Shown here one piece after another: positions 9,486 through 19,384 of a DNA stretch of 64,000 nt (positions are counted from its first letter, which is position 1; each line of letters begins with the position of its first letter). A program made the translations under genes and the position numbers. This DNA is from Ceratothoa steindachneri (taxonomy: Eukaryota; Arthropoda; Malacostraca; Isopoda; Cymothoidae). The stretch is from positions 69,089,720 to 69,153,719 of the forward strand of contig OZ018323.1 of the NCBI GenBank assembly GCA_963969495.1, read 5' to 3'. Under the pieces are notes generated by a model. It did no database searches, was not told the DNA's origin, and saw only the letters and a program-made list of their open reading frames with translations.

Positions 9486-10355
9486 TGTGCTAGAAACTTG
9501 CATGAGAGTATATTTAGAATTATCCTTCGATCCTAAGGATTTTGTCCTTTTCCGTCCTTTCGTCAATCTATTCTCTTTGGTCTTTATCTATTTTAAAAGT
9601 GCTTTAAAGATTTTATCTTGAACATTTTTCTCGCTGTCGACTCCCTCTTTTATGGTTTTGTTTTTCCAACTATGTCATGGGGCTGCCTATGGGTTTATGG
9701 GTTCTCGGACTGTGGTTGGGGGGCTGATGTTTGCTACACAGGCAGCCTAAAGCTCTACCTTGTGGCAACTGCACTAGTGCATTTACAATATTTAGGTCCC
9801 TCTTAGGGCTTTGGGATCACATGAGGATGCCATTTTCTTCAATTCGGAGAAAGAGACGTCTCACGTTTAAAATCAGAATTCTTCTTGGAAGTTTAGATGA
9901 TGAATCAAGACTCCGTTCTTTCTTCCTCCCTTATTCTCTCTCCATTTTAAAACCACCACTTTCAAATCTGCGTGCCACTCCATTCAAACTCCTGTCTTCT
10001 CCTATCATTCTCAATTTCACATACTCGTATGTTTAATTAAATCAGACTTAAACTCTTATTCTCATTTTAAACTCTCCATCCTTAAACTTCCTTTCCAATT
10101 TCAAACTCTCGATCATCAAACCTTATTTCAAATTTCAAACACTATTTCAAATTCCTATTTTACTACTAATTTCGACCTACCGACAAATCTGAGAGCAAAG
10201 AACGTTTTAAGGATTTGTATGGTAAAAGCAACAAATTTCTCAATTGAACTCGATTTTCCAACTTGAGAAATTAATATAAATATGTTGGCTCTGTTTACCT
10301 TACCTCAGGACAAATAGACCTAACAATATCATGGTAGTCACACTAGTGTGCATGT
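9486..10355. other. No gene recognised; low-complexity C/T-rich stretch
   Basis: From about 10030 to 10160 the phrase 'TTTCAAACTC' and variants repeat irregularly (CATTTTAAACTC, ATTTCAAACTC, TTTCAAACAC). The rest shows no motif or open frame with protein character. Confidence 0.4.
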
Positions 10356-10359
10356 GTGA

Positions 10360-10480
10360 GGGAGACGAGTATGTTATGGAAAGAGAAGCAATGCAAATGG
10401 AGAATTTAAGAAGGATTTGGATCGTGAAAAGGGTAAATAGAATATGTGGTGTGGGGAAATAGGTGAAAATCGCATTTAGG
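10360..10480 (+). pseudogene. Possible RTE-like LINE C-terminal scrap
   Basis: The plus strand translates to a short stretch reading EYVMEREAMQMENLRRIW-IVKRVNRICGV. This resembles the 'RSKIRAVQMDNLRG-L-GIRRMDR' helix of the RTE-like decapod LINEs also seen at 60-1440. It is only ~40 residues with no flanking domain, so the call is weak. Confidence 0.35.
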
Positions 10481-10639
10481 AATGTTCTAAGGTGCAACGC
10501 GCATTCAAGAAAAGCATAAAAGGGTAGAGTTGTGAAGTGTAGAGGAATATACGGGATGTCATACCGGATTTTGCAAACGTTCTGTCAAACCAATTTAAAG
10601 TTCTACTTTTCCAGCATTTGTCATTAAAACGTCTTTTCC

Positions 10640-11610
10640 ATTATGTGTCGAGATGAAAGTGAAAAGAATCGAGATCTCTGCACTCCTGCGCGGGGGCAAC
10701 AACAGGTCTGACATCACCAAGCGGCTCAACGTCAGCCAGATGACCGTCCACAAAGTCGCGGAGAGGCTCAAGAACGGGTAAGACCTCAAAGATCAACCTC
10801 GTTCAGGCAGACCTCAAGTTGTCAACCGTTTGGGTATGAGAAAGGACTTCGAAGCTCAAAATGACTGTACTCGCGAAGGAGAACATCTTCCTGGCCACAG
10901 TGTCATTGGCCGTAAAAGAAGAGGGCCACAAGAGCTTGAAGTTCTTCTGCTCACTGACCGTATGCGAGAACAACGTTGGGGGTGCTATCGTTCCCTTCTT
11001 AACGACTTGAAGAGTAATGGCAATCAAATTCCCATTTTTGCCTGATGAAAAACATTCGCGGTTGATCTGGTCAGCTACAGTCAGAACGACCACGTCGTAA
11101 GCTTCGGCCAGGACGTCTTCGAGGTCCGCTACGTGTCCACGACCAAGCACCCGACCTCCGAGATGATGCTCGGCGTCGAGGCTTCGAATGGCGAGAAGAT
11201 GCCGCCGGTGTGCTTCGTGGTCACTTACAGACTCACCGCGGCCGATTACAGGGACGTCTTCACCACTAGAGTCTTGCCCAGAGTAAGAAATATCACGATG
11301 AAGGCGGGCTACGTCTCTCAGTAGTACGGTGCCCCGGTTCACACGGCAAGACCGTGAGAGAGTGGTTGGGGTCGAACATGAACTTCTGGCCGAAGGATAT
11401 TTGGCTGCCGCAGTCTCCTGACCGCATTCTCCTCGACTACGACGTGTTGTCGCATGTCAAGGGCAAGGTCTGCAACATCGGCGAGCTGAAGTCCTCCGTC
11501 AACCGCTTGCGGGCCAGGATGAGGAAGAACTTCATCCGAAACGTGTGCGTGGCCTTCAGGTTTCGCCTGGAAGTTATGCTCGCCGCTGAGGGCGGCCCCA
11601 TTGATTAATA
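10640..11610 (+). pseudogene. IS630/Tc1-like transposase of the 'MMLGVVASNGEKMPP' type, decayed
   Basis: From 10654 the plus strand gives MKVKRIEISALLRGGN, RLNVSQMTVHKVAERLKNG (HTH), and QPRSGRPQVV. It continues in other frames as KMTVLAKENIFLATVSLAV and LLNDLKSNGNQIPIF, then after a frame change DEK, then VSTTKHPTSEMMLGVEASNG and KMPPVCF. It ends with SNMNFWPKDIWLPQSPD, LDYD and LEVMLAAEGG. This is full domain order for an IS630-type transposase. The DEK Asp remains and the final LDY Asp remains. The central QQDGAP block is broken: a TAG replaces Gln and TAC (Tyr) replaces the catalytic Asp codon near 11323-11328. Several frameshifts confirm it is dead. Confidence 0.8.
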
Positions 11611-11944
11611 TTACAATTTAAACATATTTATATGCATAAAAAAAGTGTATAGCTGCATGAAAACTATCATTGTGTCCTGGTTGGGGGTGGGGTGGGTGGG
11701 GGGTCGAACTTGTGGTGTCATACTTTCCTCGTTCTTCGAAACAAAACTCCGATTGAAGATTGATGCCCATTTGATAACAGAGGCTAGAATCCTCGTTATT
11801 TTTGATGGGTGAAATTCCATTGCGTGAATGAGTGCTTAGCAAGGAAGCTGCTGACTGAAGTACAAGTAGAGGATATTGCGTATGAAATGCGTGTGGATGG
11901 GGGCGTTGTTGAGAGGGGGCATTATTAAGGTTCAATTTCCTTGA
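11611..11944. other. Spacer after IS630-like element
   Basis: A G-rich run (GGGGTGGGGTGGGTGGGGGG-like) at about 11685-11703 is the only feature. No coding signal. Confidence 0.4.
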
Positions 11945-13883
11945 GGATGAGTATGGATGGATGAGGTGCTACAATATTGATGGAGAGGTGCTACAGCATG
12001 GATGATGAGTTTACAACATAGATAAAGAGGTTCTACAGCATGGATGAAGAGGTACTTCAACATGGATAAATGAGGTGCTATAACGTGGACGAGGATGTGC
12101 TACAGCATGGACGAGGAGATGCTATAACATCGAAGAGGAGGTGCTACAAGATGCACGAAGAGATGCTACAACATTGATGACTAGATGATACAGCATACAG
12201 TGGAGGTGCTACAACATAGATGAATAAGTGCTACAAAAGGGATGAAGTGTGTCTAGGAAATAAATGAATGATATGCTGCAACATAGATGAATAGGTGCTA
12301 CAGCATGGATTAGGTGAAACAACCTGGATGAAAAGGTGATAAAACATGGATAAAGGGGTACTACAATATGGATGAGGAGATGCTACAATCTGTATGAGAA
12401 GGTGCTACAACATATTTAAAAAGGTACTATAACATGGATGGATGAGCTGCTTTAACATGAACGAGGAACTACTACATGGACAAAGAGGTGTTACGACATG
12501 GAAGAGGAGGTGTTACAATATTGATGGATGAGATACTACAATATGGGTGAGCAAGTTTTAGAATGTAGATAGGAAGTGCTGCAATGTAGACAAGAAGGTG
12601 CTACAACATGGATGAGTAGATAATTCCACAAATATGAAGAGTTTCTAGCCTCTGAATTAGGTGCTACAGCATTAATGAAGATTGCTACAGCATAGATGGA
12701 TGAGCTGCTACAGCAAGAAAGAGGTGCTATAACATGGATAAAGTGGTCTTAAAACGTGGAAAAGAAGTTGATACTAAATAGATGATAAGCTGATACACCA
12801 TGGATGAAGACCTGCTACAACATGGATGCATTAGGTGCTAAAACATGACCTAAGAGGTGCTATAACATGGATGAGGAAGTGCTACATGGATGAGAAGGTG
12901 CTACAATATGAAAGAAGTGATACAACATGGGTGATAAGGTGCTACACCATAGATGGGAAAGTCCTACAACGTATATGAAGAGGTACTACAACCTAAATAA
13001 AGAGGTGTTACAATTTGGATGGATGAGCTCCTGCAACATGGAAAAAGAGTTAGTATAACACGGATGAAGAAGTGCTACATAGTTGATGTTTTATTATACG
13101 GATGATGATGTGCTCCAACATGCATGGGTGAGGTGCTACAACGATGATGAGGAAGTTCTAGAGCATGGATAAGGGGTGTTGCAACATGGATGAGGAGGTG
13201 CTACAACATTAGTGAAGAGGTGCCACCTCATGGATACAAAGTGCTATAGCATGGATGAAGAGGTTCTACAGCATGGATAGAAGGTGCTACATTAGATATA
13301 GGTATCTCTATAAATGGGTCAGGAAGTGCTAGATGGACGAGTGGGTGTTACAACATGATGGATGAGGTGCTACAGCATGCTGCATGACGAAGTTCCAGAA
13401 TATGGATGGAATGCGTTGCAAGATGGACGAGGAAGTGATATAGCATAGATGAGGAAATGTTACAATTTACATGAATGTAGAGATACTCTAGTGTGGCTGA
13501 AGTGCATGACATGCGTGTTTGAGGCGCTAACATGGATGAAGATTGGATAAGGAGCCCTAGAAGTGCTACAACATGGGCAAGAAATGCGACAATATGGATT
13601 AGGAGTTGCTATATGGACAATGAGGGCTACGACGTGGCAGTAAGCACTATAACTCTCCTGATGCGCTATAATATGGAATAGCTGCTACAACATGCATAGA
13701 TAAGGTGCTCCACCATCGATTAGGTGTCCTGAAAGTGCTACAACATCGATGAGAAAGTACTACAACTTGGCTGATATGCTGCAACATGGATGAGGAAGTA
13801 CTACTACTTGGCTGATGTGCTACACATGGATGAGGATGAGCTAAACTGTGGATGAGGAAGTGTTGTAACACGGGTGAGGAAGT
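11945..13883. repeat. Minisatellite, ~22-bp unit
   Basis: About 1.94 kb of tandem copies of a 22-bp unit that reads roughly 'ACATGGATGAGGAGGTGCTA' plus CA. Copies vary strongly in the AAGAGG/GAGGAG/AAAGAGG part but keep GGTGCTAC and CATGGATG. No higher-order pattern was obvious by eye. It lies between an IS630-like and a mariner remnant. Confidence 0.9.
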
Positions 13884-13999
13884 AACGTTTCTATGTTAAT
13901 TTAACAATTTAGATTCATGTAGGTAATGTAGGTTAAATTGTCTACCCAGCTCAATAATCTGCAGTTAGTTTAGATCACCCAATTTAATGATCTATAACA

Positions 14000-15030
14000 A
14001 AGGTTCTCATTCAAGAAGAGCTAGAATAAAAGGAAAATCCACTTGGCAATTTGGCGAAGTTGTCACTTTGTTCATAATCTTCGGTATTCACCCTTATGTC
14101 CTCCCATCTAAAGATCGCAGTAAAGGAAAGAAGTTGCTTGAGGTAGTTTTCCCGTTTCCAAAGGGAGGGGGATTTGAGTCTAAAAGACGGACCAAACGTA
14201 GGTCGTCCGAAAGAGCTTGATTCCGAAGAGTTGGAAGCTGTTGTCACAGTAAATGTTGCTGCAAATTCTAAGGAACTCGCAGAATAATTTAACATAGCCC
14301 ATACGACTGTCCTACGCAAACTTAAAAGGATTAGAAAGGTTCCAGTGAGTGGAAAATGGATCTCGTACGAACTGTCCACTGTGAATCTGCAACAGCGTGT
14401 TGCTTGCTGTGGGGTATTGCTTTCACGACACTTTCTGGCACCATTTTGGGGGCAGGTTTGTTACTGGTGATGAGAAGTTGTACTTTTAGCATAAGGTTAA
14501 ACGCCTTCCTTAGTGGCTCAGTCGAGGAAACAAAATTTCTCCACAACCGAAAGAAGGATTTCATCCCCAAAAGATCATGTTCAGTGTATGGTGGGATATT
14601 GAGGAAATTGTACATTATGAATTGTTAGGCAATAATCAAACAATTAATGTTAATCTCTACCATGATCAATTTCATCGTCTGAAAGCCGCTTTTGGCCAAA
14701 GGCGTCCCTCTTTAGTCAGCAAAAGGGATGTTACCCTCTATCACAATAATGGCCGTCAACACACAGCTCGAATGACCAAAGGTCTCTTGGAGGAACTCGG
14801 TTGGGAAATATCGCTTCATCGTCCATCTTCTCTTGACCTTGCGCCTTCTGATTGTCACTTGTTTAGGGGATTACAGAACCATTTGGATAGTTATAGGTTG
14901 ACATGAAGACAAGAGGTTGAAAATGTGTTGGATTCGTCAAGAATTTTACAAGCGTGGTGTTTATAAGCTTGATGACGGATGGACTGAGGTTCTAGAAAGT
15001 AATGGAGGTTATGTTTATGGTTAGATATTT
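14000..15030 (+). pseudogene. Mos1-type mariner transposase, decayed
   Basis: Plus-strand pieces in three frames follow the mariner order: FEDLSLKDGPNVGRPKELDSEELEA-like text near 14165-14240, IAHTTVLRKLKRI near 14295-14335 (second HTH), KWISYELSTVNLQQRVACC near 14355-14407, FSVWWDIEEIVHYEL near 14578-14625, HDQFHRLKAAFGQRRPSLVS near 14660-14720, HTARMTKGLLEELGW near 14760-14805, and LDLAPSDCHLF near 14830-14865. The middle catalytic block, normally HDNARPH, reads HNNGRQH, so the second Asp is Asn. The last Asp (PSDC) remains. Multiple frameshifts make it inactive. It is a different mariner lineage from the copy at 8.5 kb. Confidence 0.8.
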
Positions 15031-15434
15031 TTCATAGTCTATTATCTGATGATTTTGGTGTCCAATCCGAGTGTTAAACGTTATTTTTATGCATTTCAAA
15101 ACATTTTTTAATTACTTTTGCGGCGTGATGGGTTTATTATTGTCCTGAAAGATGTTGCTGCCAGTGATAAAGCCCGTATCCACCATGGGTTTCATCTGGT
15201 CAACCAATTTTGACAGAGCTAGGGGAGTTCATCCTTCAACGCAATACTATTACTGAACCAAGGCTGTTTCATGATATTGATGACCAACTCTTTGCTTATC
15301 CACCTTTATAAATAACTGTTGGAATAAGGCAATCAATATTAAAAGCTTCTAAAAGGCGATCTCCAGACACAAAATCTGCCAAAACATGGACATGATATAA
15401 AATAAAATTTGTGCAAATATATCATACTTTTTCA
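15031..15434. other. Unassigned, AT-rich
   Basis: Possibly the 3' flank of the mariner above and the missing catalytic part of the Tc1-like gene on the other strand, but I could not match any block to either. Confidence 0.3.
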
Positions 15435-15820
15435 TTAGTCTATTGTCCAATTCTTATTGTCTATACACCTCTTCGTATGACGTTCTATGTTCATTTGCAT
15501 TAGCAAAGATTTGGCAATTACAACTGTTCTATAATCCCTGGCTTTGTGAAGCCCTCGGCGAATAGTCTTAGTGGAAACGTGACTTCTTAGAGACTGATTA
15601 AGCTCCGAAGTCACCTTTGAAGTTGTACTCCTTTGATTCTTCGTCAATACGAGCTTTAGAATTCTTTGGATTCTATCGCTGAGCTTTTGCTTTTCGTCTG
15701 CTGATACATTTGGCAGATGTTGTCGTTCTCTGATTCTCATAAACAGCCATATGATCTTAGAAACCTCATGAAACATTAAACATTTGAGAGCAGCTTTTTT
15801 CCCCGATGCTCCAGCCATTC
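15435..15820 (-). pseudogene. Tc1-like transposase N-terminal half
   Basis: A 127-residue minus-strand open frame starts MAGASGKKAAL. It contains KQKLSDRIQRILKLVLTKNQ (family: LS-RD-R-L-R-V-KNR), then TTSKVTSELNQSLRSHVSTK and TIRRGLHKARDYRTVVIAK, and ends KRCIDNKNWTID. In Tc1-type transposases this is the paired HTH domain running up to just before the first catalytic Asp (W-x-x-D-W). The frame ends there, so the DDE domain is missing and the gene is truncated. Unlike its neighbours it has no internal stop. Confidence 0.75.
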
Positions 15821-16320
15821 GAGCTACTACAATAATCCGCTCTTCGAAAGACTAAAAGGTCTTTAATATTATTATTATAAGGTATTAAATTCTGAAAACC
15901 CCCACATGAGGCTCATAGCATAATATTAGATATAATAATCTGTAACATATTCAAAAAAGGTTTTTCAGTCATTCGGAATTTTATGTAATATAAATATCGT
16001 TCAGAAAAACAAATGTACTTAGCAGGCAATTTAATTATATTGTCTAGTATCTATCAATGGGTTTGAGTCCTATTCAAACTGAAGATTCACACCGAGATAA
16101 ACATCAGATAGTGGGTTAAGTGGTAAATCTTACGCCAAACCAAACAACAATTAAAAGTGATCCCCGTTCAATCCATGGTTCATTTGAGGACCAAGACTGA
16201 GTATTATCGCAGTTTGTTGTAAAGACCAACGACTTGACTCCTTCCCCCATATCAGGGCGCCAATGAGGCTTTGGGGAAGGTTCTGTATGGGGTTTATTAA
16301 CATCTGCACTGGTTTAAGGT
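15821..16320. other. No gene recognised
   Basis: AT-rich DNA with no motif, tandem structure or plausible open frame. Confidence 0.35.
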
Positions 16321-16885
16321 TCGGATTTTACCACAATTTTCTATATTTTATTGATTTTTGTTATGTTTTTACCACATTATTTTATTAGTTTTCGTCCTGG
16401 GTATACCAGCTACAGTTTGGGTGGAAATTCAGTGCAAGTTTATCAGCATTCGTAGTTTTCGGTATGGGTATTTGGATCATTTTTTGGTGTTCTTACAACT
16501 TCTTAGTGGTGATTTACCAACTTTCACACTTTTTTGGTACTGGGTTTAGTACTGATTTTACCACAAATTGGAGAGATTTTTTGTTTTTAGTGTAGATTTA
16601 ACCCCAATACGCACTTTCAAATACTTTGTTTACCACGATTCGGACATTTTTAGCTTCAGTGTCGGTTTGTTACCATTCGCACTGTTTTCGTTACCAATTT
16701 AACCACAATTTGGACAGGATTTGTTTTCATTGCAGGTTTATCACCATTTTCACTGTTTTGGGTATGTCTTCTATAATCATTTGGGTAGTTTCTAGTTATT
16801 AGTGTAGGTTTACCACAGTTAATAGTGATAGGAATAATTCTAATAGGGTATTTGGGTTAATTGGGAGGAGTGTAAGTAACCAGAG
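16321..16885. repeat. Minisatellite, ~37-bp unit, left part
   Basis: Degenerate tandem copies built from 'GGTTTTACCACAATTT' or 'TTTACCACCATTC', then 'CACTGTTTTGG' and a T/G-rich tail, recurring every ~36-40 bp. The same units resume at 17.43 kb after a CR1 fragment, so this was one array. Confidence 0.85.
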
Positions 16886-17431
16886 TGCTGATGTCGTCCT
16901 TAAACTGTAAAGGGCATTATTTAAGCCTCACATTAACTATGAGTTGCAATTTTGATCACCGCATTATAGGATGAATATTGCTTTGCTTGAGTCTGTGCAA
17001 AGGATGACTAAGATGATTTATGGGTTGAGGAACTTGCTCTATGTTGAAAGGCTCGGAAAGGAGACGAGTTCGTGGAGGACTTGATTGAAGTCTTCAAGTG
17101 GGTAAAAGCTTATAATAGGGGAGACATAGATAGGTAAGGCTCTTATTTTTAGCGATCAGGATAGGACAAGTAGCAATGAGTTTAAACTGGACAAGTTTAG
17201 GTTTAGGAAAGCGATTGGGAGTTGGTTTACAAATCGAATGGCAGATGAAGGGAATAGGCTCACTAGTCATGTGATACGTACAAACGTCTTCCCTGCGGAG
17301 TTTTACAAATGGACTGGATAGATTCATGGATAAGGATGATAGGTGGGACTGGATAAGGGGATGGTAACAGGCTTTACCTACTATAGGCTATTGATGAGCC
17401 TTCTGCAGACCCCTTTTTTTCTTATTTTTTA
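16886..17431 (+). mobile_element. 5'-truncated CR1-like LINE inside the minisatellite
   Basis: The plus strand translates, with frame changes, as FKPHINYELQF, YRMNIALLESVQRMTKMIYG, LLYVERL, then FKWVKAYNRGDI, then KLDKFRFRKAIGSNWFTNR. This is the C-terminal region of a CR1 ORF2 downstream of the RT ('LE-VQRRATK', 'FE-RR-RGDLIE-FK', 'FFTNRVV'). It ends with a 3' UTR carrying 'GAGCCTTCTGCAGACCCC' near 17397-17414. Minisatellite units abut both sides, so the element inserted into the array. It differs from the CR1 family at 19-27 kb but resembles the piece at 31.96-33.08 kb. Confidence 0.75.
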
Positions 17432-18984
17432 ACGGTTTTACCACAATTTGGAAAGTTTTTATTTTCAGGGCATGTTTACTACCATTCACAGTTTTCATTA
17501 TGGAAACAACCATAATTTTTGTAGTTTTTGTGTTCAGTGTAGGTTTAGCACTATTCTCGCTGGTTTGGGGGGAATATTCTTACAAGTATTCGTACAGTTT
17601 AGGGGTCTTGTGCGGGTTTTGTTGCCAGTCACACTAGTTCCTGGTAAAGTTTTTACCTGAATTCACACTGGGTGAAGTTCTGGTGCGGGTTTTAGCACCA
17701 TTCATGGTGTTTTTTAATGTAGTTTATGAGCATTTGCGCAGTTTTTCGTGTGGTTGTGGAGTAGGCTATTCGCAATGGGTTTTACCAGCAGTTGCATTGT
17801 TCATTGACCAGCGGATTACCAAAATTGCCACGGTTTGGGGTTTGTGTTTATCACCATTTTTAATGTTTGGGGTACGCTTTTTACCACGATTTCTACATAT
17901 TTTTGGGGGGTGTGAGTTTCGGTGAATTACCATTATTGGTAATATTTTATCAATAGATGGATTTTTTGTTTGGGGAGTGAGTTCTAGCCACAACTCGTAC
18001 TAGTATTTGGTGAAAGATTTACCAGAATTTGTACAGGATTTTGGTATGGGTGCGGATTTTACCAGCAATCGTAATAGGTCTGGGTTTAGTGCGGGGCTTA
18101 CCATCACCTACACTATGTCTGCAAAGTCTTACATTTTACAATATTTTGTGTTTATAGTGTTTTACCTCAATTTTCACCGAGGTTTGGGGGAAGTTTAAGA
18201 GTATTTGAAATGGTGGGGGGCGCTTGTGGAGAAAACCGCAATCTTTACAATTTTCATATTGTTTTTTGGTTTTACTTCTTTTTTCAATGTCTTTGGTTAC
18301 GGGGTGGGTTTTACCACTCATTTTTTATGGCCCTACCATAGTTTACACTTTTTGGTGCGGGTTTTACCATCATTCACACTCCTTTGGACTTTATGGTTTG
18401 CATTTTATTATCATTCGCAATGAATTTACCATCATTCACACTATTTTTAGTTTGTGCTACAGGGTTTACAAGCATTTACATGGTTATGGTTTGTGGTAAG
18501 GCTTTTACAACGAGTTGCACTATCTTGTGAGCTTTTACCAACACACACGTGCACTGTTTTTGGTTTGTGGAGTGGTTTACCACTGGATGAACTGTTTGGG
18601 ATACGTGTTTTGCCCCTATCACGTTGCTTTGGTTTTGGGTACCAGTTTTACCCCTATTCGCAAGTCTTTTGATTTCGGATACCGGTCTTAAGACAATTTA
18701 TACTACTTTGGGGTGGATGCATGGTCTTACCACAAGATGCACTGATTTAGTTTTGAGTAATAATCACCGAAAGGCTTTTAAAATGGATACCTTTTTTTTA
18801 CCACCAGTTACACTGCTTTTGGTTTGGAGTAGCTGTTTTACCATCATTCACATTGATTTCGTTTTGGACCACTGGTTTGATCACCATTCACACTGATTTT
18901 GGTTTGTGGTACCAATTTCACCACCAGTCGCACTGATTTTTGTTTGGCTGTAGGTTTTACTACAATTCGGCCCTGTGGCGTTTA
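17432..18984. repeat. Minisatellite, ~37-bp unit, right part
   Basis: This continues the array left of the CR1 insertion. Copies such as those near 18300-18450 and 18830-18970 keep 'TTTTACCA-CATTCACACT' and 'TTTTGGTTTG'. It ends where CR1 ORF1 sequence begins near 18985. Confidence 0.85.
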
Positions 18985-19064
18985 GCGGGTGGTTTTCCCC
19001 GATGTTCTAAAACAAGGCATTAGATGGAGTCCATCTAAGCCGGGCTGAGGTTGACGTGTTGTGG
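18985..19064 (+). pseudogene. CR1 ORF1 esterase tail, 5' piece of an interrupted element
   Basis: From 19014 the plus strand reads KALDGVHLSRAEVDVLW. This is the last conserved block (D-G-x-H) of the SGNH-esterase ORF1 of CR1 elements; compare GGLHLSRMGVDVLW in the minus-strand copy. Here the catalytic Asp-x-x-His pair is present. The sequence stops at 19064, and the remaining ~13 codons resume at 23661, on the far side of the inserted minus-strand CR1 (ELDSVVRFLQAGN then stop). To the left it passes directly into the minisatellite, so the element is 5'-truncated. Confidence 0.8.
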
Positions 19065-19192
19065 CATAACATAACATAACATAATTTCACGGATGACAAA
19101 AGCCACAAGGGCCTATCAAAGGTCATCCTCATCCGTCAAAACCCACCTCAAAAAAGCACCATCGCCAGGGAAAGACAAAATCAAAGTCCCCC
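19065..19192 (-). mobile_element. Short CR1 3'-end fragment with (TTATG)n tail
   Basis: On the minus strand the block 'GATAGGCCCTTGTGGCTTTT' and 'GTCATCCGTGAAATTATG' ends in three TTATG units. It is ~130 bp, then a second, different CR1 3' end begins at 19193. Either this is a separate 5'-truncated insertion into which the large copy landed, or the large copy carries a duplicated 3' end. Confidence 0.8.
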
Positions 19193-19384
19193 ACAATATA
19201 ATATAACAGATGACAAAAGCCACAAGGGCTCATCATAGGTCATCCGAGTCAAACGGCCTCTTTTTTAAGCCACCCACACTCCCAGGAAAACTACATCCAG
19301 AGGATTGCGTCCAGAAACAAGGGTATCACCAATCAAGGCTTTTCAAGAACTAAATCATGCAGCTATAGATATATCCAAACAATA

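Noticed and set aside
11945..13883. CRISPR-like array
   Set aside because: The 22-bp units are contiguous with no unique spacers, in a eukaryotic context. The same applies to the other arrays.
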